The notes beneath the pieces are model-generated. The model did no database searches, was not told the DNA's origin, and worked only from the letters and a program-made list of their open reading frames with translations. Source: CAZGCA01 sp964524145 (GTDB lineage: Bacteria; Hydrogenedentota; CAZGCA01). From it: a stretch of DNA of 38,739 bases. This document shows, one piece after another, positions 8,268 through 15,885 of this stretch. Position 1 is the stretch's first letter. Each line of letters begins with the position of its first letter. The DNA lies in assembly GCA_964524145.1 (NCBI GenBank), contig CAZGCA010000059.1, positions 1-38,739 on the forward strand, given 5' to 3'. The position numbers were made by a program, and so were the translations under genes.

Positions 8268-8464
8268 TGCTTCTTTTTCCCCTCAAAGAACGCTTGCAAA
8301 GCCTCGAAAACTTGCCGCTCACAGAAGAAGTCCATTCCGGGTTTCTCTGTGATGATGCCGCGCTCGCGACACGCTTGCAGTTCAGAACATTCCTTGCAGC
8401 ATTCCCGTTTACGTAGCGTATTGAGAATCTCTATGGCTTTGGGATGCGGGACAAAGTGAGTCAT
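8264..8464 (-). CDS. Tiny cysteine-rich protein (first gene of a pair)
   Basis: 66 aa, ATG at 8464 with a strong GGAGGGGGGAG upstream. Cysteines at CCKEC (about 22-26), at AC (about 32) and at FFC (about 48) could form a small metal site. The C-terminus is basic (EGKKKQ). The stop overlaps the next gene's start by 4 bp. No known family recognised. A nucleic-acid or protein-binding adaptor is possible but unproven. Confidence 0.65.
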   Translation of the reverse strand: MTHFVPHPKAIEILNTLRKRECCKECSELQACRERGIITEKPGMDFFCERQVFEALQAFFEGKKKQ

Positions 8465-8587
8465 CTCTCCCCCCTCCCTTCACAACCTACACCGCCTCCG
8501 CCACATCTCCCTCTTGTATTATACGCGGCGGCCTATTTGGTGTCAAGTTCGGAAGCTTGCAGAGAACCGCCAGATTCGGATACAAAG

Positions 8588-8757
8588 AGAAAGCGGCACG
8601 TTCCTCGAAGAACGCTGTAACGTCCATCCCGTTGCAGGATGGCAAGGGAGTATTTCTTGGGGGAGTAACCCTTACGTCACTGCGTCCTCAATCCGTGCCG
8701 CCACTGTGTATTCTACCCGTCCAAGTCCTCTGGGTCAAGCTCCGGGATGCCGTCTTC
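8588..8757. repeat. Repeat modules C (copy 3) and A (copy 4) in tandem
   Basis: 8588-8699 is module C and 8700-8757 is module A, in the same order as at 2240-2402. On the minus strand module A encodes VEDGIPELDPEDLDG and a stop. Together they fill most of the 8465-8799 gap, which otherwise shows nothing. Confidence 0.85.
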
Positions 8758-8799
8758 CACGGCGCGTGTGCCCTCGAAATGGGTCTAAGAAACAGTCGC

Positions 8800-9000
8800 T
8801 CACCCTTCCTGTATATGAATGCCCTGTACAGCGAGTGCTTCAAGTATGTCTTGTTCGGTACACACCCCCATCTCGACGAGTATGCGTCCGAGATAGTCGT
8901 GGCTTGCACGGTGTTCTTGTTCCTGCAAGCCCCGCTCAAGGTCCGACTCGCTCAGTGCACCCTTCTCAAGCAAGATCTCTCCTAACCGTTGGTCAAACAT
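8800..9000 (-). CDS. Free-standing MshEN/GspE-N-like domain
   Basis: 66 aa: MFDQRLGEILLEKGALSESD... then LGRILVEMGVCTEQDILEAL. The duplicated pattern LG-x-IL-x-E-x-G-x(4)-(D/E)-L/I matches the N-terminal domain of type II secretion and type IV pilus ATPases (GspE/PilB/MshE), which in MshE binds cyclic-di-GMP. Only this domain is present; the ATPase part is absent. It may act as a small c-di-GMP sensor or an adaptor for secretion or pilus machinery, but the ligand cannot be inferred from this length. ATG at 9000, GGAGGA about 12 bp upstream. Confidence 0.7.
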   Translation of the reverse strand: MFDQRLGEILLEKGALSESDLERGLQEQEHRASHDYLGRILVEMGVCTEQDILEALAVQGIHIQEG

Positions 9001-9049
9001 TTGCGCGGCTTCCTCCTTCCACGGCCACCATGCATATCCCTTTTCCCCA

Positions 9050-9098
9050 CAACGTCCCCGTCGAGGAGTCTACGAGACGCAGGCGGGAGTGTCAACAG
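9050..9098. repeat. Partial copy of module B
   Basis: GAGTCTACGAGACGC and GGCGGGAGTGTCAACA match the middle of module B (5875-5905 and 7617-7645). The remainder of 9001-9248 shows no gene. Confidence 0.55.
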
Positions 9099-9248
9099 GG
9101 ATCTGTGCATAGTCAGGATCGCGAGAAGAAGACCGGGAATCAGGATGGCACCCTCATGTGCGCTTGCATTCTCCCTGGCGTTTCTATAGACTCTTGAGCG
9201 GTTTATTGTCTGAGACGGGCCTGCTGGCCCTCATGGGAGCACGGGAAA

Positions 9249-10715
9249 GTGATATTCAAACCGAAAAAGGCGAACGCCGCGTCGCGTTTCGACGACGTCA
9301 GAGAGTTCGAGCGTGCTTTGGCCGGTCAATCGAAGCTGTTGGGAAGCTTCGACGACCAGTTCGACGGCACCGGACCGGTGTACGTCGTTCGCGTGCCGGG
9401 CCGGCTTGACGTCATGGGCGGTATCGCCGACTACAGCGGTTCCGTCGTCTGCGAAGGGTTGGTGAACGAAGCCGTGGTGCTCGGGCTCCAGAAACGCAAA
9501 GACCGCCGCGTGCGCGTCTACAGCGTCGGCCTCGAGAAACACGGTATGAACCCGCAATTCGAGATATCGCTCGGCACGCTGCGGAAGTCCGGCCGGCCGA
9601 TAACCTATTCCGCGGCCAAGAAGCTTTTCGCGAAATCCGCCGGCACGTCGTGGTCGGGCTACATCGCAGGCTGTTTCTACGTGCTGATGCAAGAGGAAAA
9701 CGTCACGTTTCCGTGCGGGGCCGATATTGTGCTCACCAGCTCGATCCCGTTGGGAGCCGGTATAAGCTCGTCCGCAGCAATCGAGATGGCAACGCTTCAC
9801 GCGATCAACGTGGCGTTCAAGTTGGGAGTCGACGGCGTCCGGCTCGCGCATCTCGGCCAGAAGACCGAGAACCAGGTCGTGGGCGCGCCCTGCGGCCTGA
9901 TGGACCAACTGACCGAGACGCTGGGCGAAGAGGAGCACTTTCTCGCGATTGAATGCCAGCCGGACACCATTCTGGGCTCGACACGCCTGCCGAAAGGGTG
10001 CGCGGCGGTCGGTATCAACTCGAAAGTGAAACACGCGGTCATCGGCGCCGCGTACACCGACGTGCGTGTCGCGACGTTCATGGGCCAGCGGATAATTCTC
10101 TCGCTCATGCGCGACCGCGGCCAGACGGGTTCGCGACAGGACCCCATGAAAGGGTACCTGGCGCGGATCACGCCGAAACAGTTCCGGCATGAGTTCGAGG
10201 GATACCTTCCGAACAAGATCACCGGCCGCGAGTTCCTCGACCGGTACGGCGACACCCGCGACCCCGTCACGAAAGTCGACCCGGACAAAACGTACCACGT
10301 GCGGAGCCGGGCGTCACATCCGATCCACGAGAACGCCCGGGTTAAGGAGTTTCTCGCGTGTCTCAAACAGGTCGACGTGACCGGCTGGGACGTGCCGCTC
10401 GTTCGTGCCGGGCAGCTCATGTTCGGCTCGCACTGGAGCTACCGGAGCCGGTGCGGGCTCGACTGTCCCGAGACAAACTACCTCGTCGAGCTTGTCCGCG
10501 ACATGGGTCTTGACGCGGGACTGTACGGTGCCAAGATCACCGGAGGCGGCGCCGGCGGCACCGTGGCCGTGCTTGGGCGCGAAGAGATGATCATGGACAG
10601 CGTGTCCAGAATAGTCGACACCTATCGGCGGGAGAAAGGGATCGAGGCCGACGTCTTCTCCGGCACATCGCCCGGCGCGCTACAGTTCGGCCATCTCGAA
10701 TACTCGCCCGCATAG
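9249..10715 (+). CDS. L-arabinokinase-like GHMP sugar kinase
   Basis: 488 aa. GHMP kinases phosphorylate small sugars and related metabolites. Motif 1 is PGRLDVMGGIADYSG (50-64), the form I associate with plant L-arabinokinase rather than the PGRVNLIGEHTDYN of galactokinase. Motif 2 is PLGAGISSSAAIEMAT (167-182), the ATP-binding loop. Motif 3 is ITGGGAGGTVAVL (430-442). The segment from about 300 to 370 (KQFRHEFEGYLP, DKTYHVRSRASHPIHENARV) is longer than in galactokinase. The likely product is a sugar-1-phosphate feeding nucleotide-sugar salvage, but no pyrophosphorylase lies next to it. The start is a GTG at 9249 with GGGAGC upstream; no better ATG is in frame. Confidence 0.82.
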   Translation: MIFKPKKANAASRFDDVREFERALAGQSKLLGSFDDQFDGTGPVYVVRVPGRLDVMGGIADYSGSVVCEGLVNEAVVLGLQKRKDRRVRVYSVGLEKHGMNPQFEISLGTLRKSGRPITYSAAKKLFAKSAGTSWSGYIAGCFYVLMQEENVTFPCGADIVLTSSIPLGAGISSSAAIEMATLHAINVAFKLGVDGVRLAHLGQKTENQVVGAPCGLMDQLTETLGEEEHFLAIECQPDTILGSTRLPKGCAAVGINSKVKHAVIGAAYTDVRVATFMGQRIILSLMRDRGQTGSRQDPMKGYLARITPKQFRHEFEGYLPNKITGREFLDRYGDTRDPVTKVDPDKTYHVRSRASHPIHENARVKEFLACLKQVDVTGWDVPLVRAGQLMFGSHWSYRSRCGLDCPETNYLVELVRDMGLDAGLYGAKITGGGAGGTVAVLGREEMIMDSVSRIVDTYRREKGIEADVFSGTSPGALQFGHLEYSPA

Positions 10716-10730
10716 ACCGATAACGCTGCC

Positions 10731-10815
10731 GTGCCCGTGCTCGTTCTCGTAATCTTGTCCCTTGTCCGCAGATTCACGCAGATGGACACAGATTCGGTCT
10801 CCGTTAAGCGCTCCA
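10731..10815. repeat. Repeat module D, copy 1
   Basis: Block CTCGTTCTCGTAATCTTGTC plus AGATTCACGCAGATGGACAC, shared with 14092-14165 and 16302-16385. The rest of the 10716-11041 gap resembles the hairpin-rich repeats at 15919-16070 (CCGTGGACCGTAGAACG, then palindromic CCCCAACGGGG). No gene seen. Confidence 0.8.
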
Positions 10816-11041
10816 TTCCGTCATCGCGAGGCCCGTGGACCGTAGAACGTAAACGTCCAATCGCGGCAGGGTTTGAAAAAGAGAGGGGAAGAACCGTGGT
10901 CGACCAAGATTGTGCAACCCGACCCGCAAGCCCCCAACGGGGGCGACGGAACACGCCGGACGGTCAACACAATGTTGAAATGGTGCCGGCGAACACCGAT
11001 AATGTTTAAGCAGCTGGAACCATCGCTGGAGCGGGCTCGTT

Positions 11042-11461
11042 ATGGTGCAGATAAGGCAGGCGGAACAAGAAGACATTCCCGGCATCTGTTCGTTTGACCA
11101 CTTGGCCGGTACGCCTGACCGCAGAACGTTCATCGAGAACTCGGTCCGGTCAGGCTCGGCGTATGTTGCCGTTCTGGACGGAGCAGTCGTGGGCTACACT
11201 GTCCTCGAATACACCTTCTACTCCCTGGGTTTCATAGCGATGCTCTACGTCCACCCGGATCACCGTCGCAAAGGGCTCGCGTCTCAACTCGTCCATCATA
11301 TCGAGTCCGTCTGCCGCACAGACAAGCTGTTCACCTCGACCAACGAGTCCAACCTTCCCATGCAATCGCTGATGGTCAAGCTGGGCTACGTGCCAAGCGG
11401 TATCATCAACAATCTGGACGAAGGAGATCCCGAACTGGTATATTTCAAGAGCCTGACGTAA
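11042..11461 (+). CDS. GNAT-family N-acetyltransferase
   Basis: 139 aa. The acetyl-CoA binding motif is VHPDHRRKGLASQLV (about 77-91), following the beta-4 strand FIAMLYV. The C-terminus (NLPMQSLMVKLGYVPSG) is the usual GNAT motif B region. The substrate is unknown; short stand-alone GNATs often acetylate antibiotics, peptides or metabolites. The start ATG at 11042 lies within a GTTATGG that resembles the R' end of an attC site, with GGAG about 11 bp upstream. The first of five plus-strand genes with short gaps; GNAT genes are frequent integron cargo. Confidence 0.85.
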   Translation: MVQIRQAEQEDIPGICSFDHLAGTPDRRTFIENSVRSGSAYVAVLDGAVVGYTVLEYTFYSLGFIAMLYVHPDHRRKGLASQLVHHIESVCRTDKLFTSTNESNLPMQSLMVKLGYVPSGIINNLDEGDPELVYFKSLT

Positions 11462-11503
11462 GACAGATAACAGGCGGCTGGACAGCGAAGGGAGACGATT
11501 GGC

Positions 11504-11938
11504 ATGTCCACGGAGGAGAATAAGCGGCTCGTACGACGATACTATGAAGACGTCGTCAACACGGGCAACGTCGCCGGCTTGGCCGATTTCATCGGGCCGG
11601 ACTACGTCGAAGTTCACGAAAAAACCAGGCATCGAATCGGTATTGAAGGTGCCAGACAACATCTGCTCGGCGTTCGCGAGACCTACCCGGATTTGCAGCT
11701 CTCGGTTGACCAGCAGATTGCCGAGGGCGAGTGGGTGGTCACGCGAGTCACGGCGCGCGGCACACATCGAGGCGCGTGGCTCGGGATGAAGCCGACGGGT
11801 AAGGCGGTCGAAATGACCGCCGTCAACATAGATAGAGTGATAAACGGCCGAATAGTCGAGGACGGCGGGGCCGCCAACCTGCTCGAGCCGTTACTGAAGA
11901 TCGGCGCGATCCAAGTGGTCGGCACCGGGGATGTGTAG
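11504..11938 (+). CDS. SnoaL-like / NTF2-fold ester cyclase
   Basis: 144 aa. The sequence follows the SnoaL-like pattern: NKRLVRRYYEDVVNTGN, LADFIGPDYVEV, GARQHLLGVRETYPDLQLSVDQQIAEGEWVVTRVTARGTHRG, then the closing VNIDRVINGRIVED. This cone-shaped alpha+beta barrel is used by cyclases, isomerases and hydrolases acting on small hydrophobic substrates. The substrate cannot be deduced. ATG at 11504 with AAGGGAG about 9 bp upstream. The 3' gap contains a half-site resembling the right arm of an attC (11947-11975). Confidence 0.82.
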   Translation: MSTEENKRLVRRYYEDVVNTGNVAGLADFIGPDYVEVHEKTRHRIGIEGARQHLLGVRETYPDLQLSVDQQIAEGEWVVTRVTARGTHRGAWLGMKPTGKAVEMTAVNIDRVINGRIVEDGGAANLLEPLLKIGAIQVVGTGDV

Positions 11939-11975
11939 TGGCGTCCGGCTCGCCGCTGAGCTGTGATCGTTGGTA
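11939..11975 (+). other. Possible degenerate attC right half
   Basis: GCCGCTGAGCTGTGATCGTTGG closely resembles the right half of the attC-like site at 23053-23104 (GCCGCTGAGCTTTGATTGTTAGG). No convincing R'' lies on the left, so this is a remnant at best. Confidence 0.35.
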
Positions 11976-11994
11976 GCCTATAGGAAAACACGAA

Positions 11995-12933
11995 ATGCCG
12001 AGCCTGCGAAGCCGTCTGTTCGTTCTTGTGTTGAAGTACAGTAACCTGTTGCGGTTTCAACTGAAACGGAAACCGACCGTCGATTGGAATACATCAATAC
12101 CAGATTTACGTGAGAAGACGGACAAATCTTCCGGACTGTTCGGCAAGTTGCCGGCCGGCATGGAAGTATCGCCTGTCACAATAGAAGGTCTTTCGGCCGA
12201 ATGGATTCTACCTTCCCAATCGAAGAAAGACAAGGCACTACTCTACTTTCATGGTGGCGGGTACGTGATCGGGTCATGCCGGGCTCACCGGCCGATTGTC
12301 GCCAAGTTCGTGAAAGGCAGCGGCATAGGAGCACTTGTGTTTGATTATCGTCTGGCCCCCGAACATCCTTTTCCCGCGGCACTTGACGACTCGCTCGCAG
12401 CGCATCGCTGGTTGTTGGCCGAAGGCGTGTCGGCGTCTGATATCGTGTTTGTGGGCGATTCCGCCGGCGGAGGCCTATGTCTGGCCACGTTACTTGCTCT
12501 CCGCGATCAAGACATTCCACTTCCTGCCGCCGCCGTGGCTCTCTCACCCTGGACCGATCTCAAGTGTACAGCGGAGTCCTTACGAACTAATCTGAAAGTG
12601 GATGCGTTAACCTGGAGGGAGTCATGGACCGTTTTCAGCAAATATTACGTTGGAGATGATGACCCTTGCCAGCCGTTGATCTCTCCTCTTTACGGCGATC
12701 TTCAAGGGCTGCCGCCTATCCTCATCCATGTCGGCGGAGACGAACTCCTTCGCGATGACTCGACACGGTTTGCAGAAAAAGCGAAAGACGCAGGTGTCGA
12801 TGTGACGTTGAAAGTCGGGAAAGGAATGTTTCACTGCTATCCTGTGTGTGCTCCCATGTTTCCCGAGGCTACGCAAGCAATGGACGACATTTGCGCCTTT
12901 ATAAGAACCCGTATCGGTAACCAAAACAGGTGA
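11995..12933 (+). CDS. Alpha/beta hydrolase, hormone-sensitive-lipase family esterase
   Basis: 312 aa, the usual length for family IV esterases. Oxyanion motif HGGGYV at 86-91; nucleophile Ser156 in GDSAGGG; Asp249 in GGDELLRDD; His280 in GMFHCY, giving a complete triad. YRLAPEHPFPAALDD is the family signature. It hydrolyses short-chain esters or drug-like acyl compounds; no signal peptide, so cytoplasmic. ATG at 11995 with a weak AGGA upstream. Base composition is visibly lower in GC than the neighbouring URO-D gene, consistent with separate acquisition. Confidence 0.88.
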   Translation: MPSLRSRLFVLVLKYSNLLRFQLKRKPTVDWNTSIPDLREKTDKSSGLFGKLPAGMEVSPVTIEGLSAEWILPSQSKKDKALLYFHGGGYVIGSCRAHRPIVAKFVKGSGIGALVFDYRLAPEHPFPAALDDSLAAHRWLLAEGVSASDIVFVGDSAGGGLCLATLLALRDQDIPLPAAAVALSPWTDLKCTAESLRTNLKVDALTWRESWTVFSKYYVGDDDPCQPLISPLYGDLQGLPPILIHVGGDELLRDDSTRFAEKAKDAGVDVTLKVGKGMFHCYPVCAPMFPEATQAMDDICAFIRTRIGNQNR

Positions 12934-12971
12934 TTGCCGGCTGCAAGACCCGCTGATGCGCAAGGTTCGGC
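12915..12971 (+). other. Possible degenerate attC site
   Basis: CGGTAAC at 12915-12921 could be R'', and GTTCGGC at 12965-12971 could be R', preceded by CGCTGATGCGCAAG, which resembles CGCTGACGCACGAAAC in the site at 22589-22642. The hairpin arms are poor. Confidence 0.3.
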
Positions 12972-12980
12972 GCTAAGGAA

Positions 12981-13988
12981 ATGAATACAAGAGACCGATT
13001 CCGAGCAGTGATGAATTTCGAACCGTTTGACCGGTTGCCGGTGATCGAATGGGCGGAATGGTGGGACAAAACCGTCGACCGATGGCATGCGGAAGGGCTG
13101 CCGGACACGCTGACTGACCGCTACGCCATCTGCGAAAGCTTCGGTCTCGACGTCTACAAGCAAGACTGGTTTCCCGTCTGCACTCCCGAGTGTCCGCAAC
13201 CGGAAGCCCACGGCGCGGGCACCGTCGAGTCCGCGTCCGACTACGACCGTATCCGACCCCACCTGTACCCGCCTCGACCGGTCGATTCGGAACGGTGGAC
13301 ACGTTGGGCGGCAGAGCAGGAGCGTGGCGACGTCGCGTTATGGTTTTCGCTCGACGGTTTCTTCTGGTTCCCACGACGGCTGTTGGGAATCGAGAGACAC
13401 CTCTACGCGTTCTACGACCAGCCGGACCTGATCCACCGTATCAACTCCGACCTGGCCGAGTGGATCCTTCTGGTCGTGGACCAGGTCTGCTCGATCTGCA
13501 CGCCCGACTTCATGACGTTCGCCGAGGACATGAGCTACAACCACGGGCCGATGCTTTCCAAAGACCTCTTCGACGAGTTTCTGCGGCCCTACTACAAGAC
13601 GGTCGTGCCCGTACTGCGGGACCGCGGGATCATCACCATCGTCGACTCGGACGGCGACATATCACAACCGGCATACTGGTTCGAGGAAGCCGGTATCGAG
13701 GGTATCCTTCCCCTTGAACGGCAGGCCGGCGTCGATATCGCCCGGCTGCGAGACGATCATCCGCGCATGAAGTTTATCGGCCACTTTGACAAGATGACCA
13801 TGGACAAAGGCGAACCAGCCATGCGAGCCGAGTTCGAACGGCTGCTGCCGACAGCGGCCCGGGGAGGATTCCTGGTCGGGTGCGACCATCAGACGCCCCC
13901 CGGGGTCTCTTATGACGACTACAAACTCTATATCGCGTTGTTCAAGGAGTACGCTGTCGAAGCTGGACGACGGTCGCAGACAACATAG
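12981..13988 (+). CDS. Uroporphyrinogen-decarboxylase-like (URO-D/MtaA-type) protein
   Basis: 335 aa. The N-terminus (MNTRDRFRAVMNFEPFDRLPVIEW) and the C-terminal GGFLVGCDHQTPPGVSYDDYKLYIALFKEY are typical of the URO-D superfamily branch related to corrinoid-dependent methyltransferases (MtaA/CmuA). Other family landmarks are EDMSYNHGPMLSKDLFDEFLRPYYK and the HFDKMTMDKG segment. It is unlikely to act in heme synthesis, since no heme genes are nearby. Methyl transfer or an unknown decarboxylation is possible. ATG at 12981 with AAGGAA just upstream. Its base composition matches the host genes. Confidence 0.82.
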   Translation: MNTRDRFRAVMNFEPFDRLPVIEWAEWWDKTVDRWHAEGLPDTLTDRYAICESFGLDVYKQDWFPVCTPECPQPEAHGAGTVESASDYDRIRPHLYPPRPVDSERWTRWAAEQERGDVALWFSLDGFFWFPRRLLGIERHLYAFYDQPDLIHRINSDLAEWILLVVDQVCSICTPDFMTFAEDMSYNHGPMLSKDLFDEFLRPYYKTVVPVLRDRGIITIVDSDGDISQPAYWFEEAGIEGILPLERQAGVDIARLRDDHPRMKFIGHFDKMTMDKGEPAMRAEFERLLPTAARGGFLVGCDHQTPPGVSYDDYKLYIALFKEYAVEAGRRSQTT

Positions 13989-14091
13989 AGTTCCAACCCG
14001 GAGGATGCCGAACAACCGGACGCAGACGACGGCGAATAGCCCTGAGTAGGGTCGCGCAACAAGTGTCTCCAATTCCTCCCGCCACCGCCCT

Positions 14092-14345
14092 CGTTCTCGT
14101 AATCTTGTCTCTTGTCCGCAGATTCACGCAGATGGACACAGATTCGGTCTCCGTCAAGAGATCCAAACCATCTCCCGGTCCGTCACCGCGGCAGCGGTGA
14201 AACATCAATAGCCTCGGGTTGGGTCGCGCAAACGACCCTACCCGTGGATCGCGGACCCAAAAAGGTCCAACCCCGTGAGGGGTTGAAGAAGAAGGAATTG
14301 TGCAACACCTCCGGCGTCGCCGCGTTTGGCGCCTTTCAGGTCGGC
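14092..14345. repeat. Duplicated intergenic segment, copy 1 (includes module D)
   Basis: About 250 bp nearly collinear with 16302-16565: module D, TCAAGAGATCCAAA, GGGTTGGGTCGCG, AAAAGGTCCAACCCCGT hairpin, GTGCAACACCTCCGGCGT. Another 110 bp (14440-14552 and 16705-16825), including an attC-like site, is also duplicated. Between them lies TTCCCGCGAAAGCGGGAA at about 14359-14377. The gap 13989-14495 contains no gene. Confidence 0.85.
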
Positions 14346-14495
14346 CCACGCATACCCGTCTTTCCCGCGAAAGCGGGAACGACAAAATGGGATACGACCG
14401 CGCGACAAGAGTGTCCGATTCCTCCCGCAGCCGTCAGGCCGCCGTCTCCTGATCTTATTCGTGTTGCTCCAGCTCATCCTGGTCTGATACCATGG

Positions 14496-14552
14496 AGCTA
14501 ACCAGAGGATAGAGGTGGACGCTTGGCGCCGCTCATCCGCGAACCGTTAGGA
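14496..14552 (+). other. attC-like recombination site 1
   Basis: R'' AGCTAAC at 14496-14502 and R' GTTAGGA at 14546-14552. Internal arms GGATAGAG and CTCATCC pair with one extrahelical base. The next gene starts 14 bp after R'. The left flank (about 50 bp) is shared with site 2. Confidence 0.7.
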
Positions 14553-14565
14553 CGGAGGAAGCACA

Positions 14566-15885
14566 ATGCGAGACTTGAAACTTCTGAGAGTGTTGTTCTT
14601 GGTTCTGGTGTGCACGATGGTGCTGCATCCCGTGAGCATGGCCGAGGAGGTCGATACCTCCACAACGGCGGATGGCATCGAATCCGCAGACGGCCTTGTG
14701 AGAATTGAACCGGTCTGGATCAGGAAATGGCAAGACAAAGGCGGCGATCAGGCCAATGCATGGGATGTGATGGTCCACGAGAACAGAGTCTACGCGGCGG
14801 GCCTGATAGGCACGAGCAATTCCCCCAAAGTCGCTCCACTGATTATCCAATGCTATACATTGGATGGCGAATTGGTTTGGGAAAGAAGGTGGGAAGGGTT
14901 CAGCGGGAAATATGGGACGGGAGCCGCCGCGGCTGTAATGATTGGTCATGGGCCATACCTGTATGTCGGAGGAGCCGTTGCCAGAGACGAAATGAATGCG
15001 TCCTTGATACAGAAATGGGATACCGACGGCAACCTCATATGGACAGAATTCTGGGGTAAGCCAAATGGCGGTCATCATGAAGTAAACGGGCTGGCAATCG
15101 TTGACAACTACTTGTATGTGTCACACTATAGCAGCGAAGAACACTTGACCACGATAGATGCAGTGATCAAGAAATTCGACATCAAAAAACTTGATGCACG
15201 CAAACCCCAATCAGAATCCTTGATCTGGTCGAAGACGTACGGAAAACCGAATTCTCACAATACGACTGACGGGCATATCTATGCCGACGAGACAGGTGTC
15301 TACATCTGCGGTCAGCATGGAGGTCCCAAAGGTCCGAATGTCTATATAGGCGGCGATGCATATCTTGCCAAGTTCGACCCGGATGGGAACCAGCAATGGC
15401 TCAAAGTGTGGGAGGGTGACGGCACAGGCTGTGACGATGCTTTCAACCTTACTTCTGACGGGCAGCATGTCTTCATGACAGGTCCCACCTTCACCAGCAG
15501 CGAAGACAGTCTTCTCGGTTTTGACATACAGGTGTTTGTCCAGAAGTACACTATGGATGGGGACCTGATATGGACGAAACTGTTTGGAGGCCCTAAAACT
15601 GAGTACTCGCGCGGCATTGCCGCAGATGACAAACATGTGTTTGTTGTTCTGACAACTAAGAGCTATGTGGACGTAAAAGACAATACTGTCGTTCTGAAAT
15701 ATGACAAGGAGTCAGGAGCACTGGTGGGAAAACGCATCTGGGGCGGAAAAGGATTTGATGGTGCAACAACATCGTTGGCAATAGGTGATCCCGGGTATCT
15801 GTATCTATCCGGCAACTCTTCATCATCTGAAGATGGGGAAGATACAGAGAAACTATCTGCTGTGGTAATGAAAATAACGAAGTGA
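14566..15885 (+). CDS. Exported beta-propeller protein (SBBP/PQQ-like repeats)
   Basis: 439 aa with a signal peptide (MRDLKLLRVLFLVLVCTMVL, cleavage near SMAEE). The mature part repeats a pattern of about 50 residues: IQKWDTDGNLIWTEFWG, KFDPDGNQQWLKVWEG, VQKYTMDGDLIWTKLFGG, plus LYVGGA/VYICGQ strands. This is the pattern of SBBP-type beta-propellers. Probable role: periplasmic or surface binding; no catalytic motif is seen. ATG at 14566 with GGAGGA 7 bp upstream. It sits directly downstream of an attC-like site and is less GC-rich than the host genes, consistent with integron-type acquisition. Confidence 0.8.
   Translation: MRDLKLLRVLFLVLVCTMVLHPVSMAEEVDTSTTADGIESADGLVRIEPVWIRKWQDKGGDQANAWDVMVHENRVYAAGLIGTSNSPKVAPLIIQCYTLDGELVWERRWEGFSGKYGTGAAAAVMIGHGPYLYVGGAVARDEMNASLIQKWDTDGNLIWTEFWGKPNGGHHEVNGLAIVDNYLYVSHYSSEEHLTTIDAVIKKFDIKKLDARKPQSESLIWSKTYGKPNSHNTTDGHIYADETGVYICGQHGGPKGPNVYIGGDAYLAKFDPDGNQQWLKVWEGDGTGCDDAFNLTSDGQHVFMTGPTFTSSEDSLLGFDIQVFVQKYTMDGDLIWTKLFGGPKTEYSRGIAADDKHVFVVLTTKSYVDVKDNTVVLKYDKESGALVGKRIWGGKGFDGATTSLAIGDPGYLYLSGNSSSSEDGEDTEKLSAVVMKITK

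Noticed and set aside
9231..10298. 355-aa open frame antisense to the GHMP kinase
   Set aside because: Shadow of a GC-rich gene; no domain, no ribosome-binding site, Arg/His/Val-rich composition typical of antisense frames.
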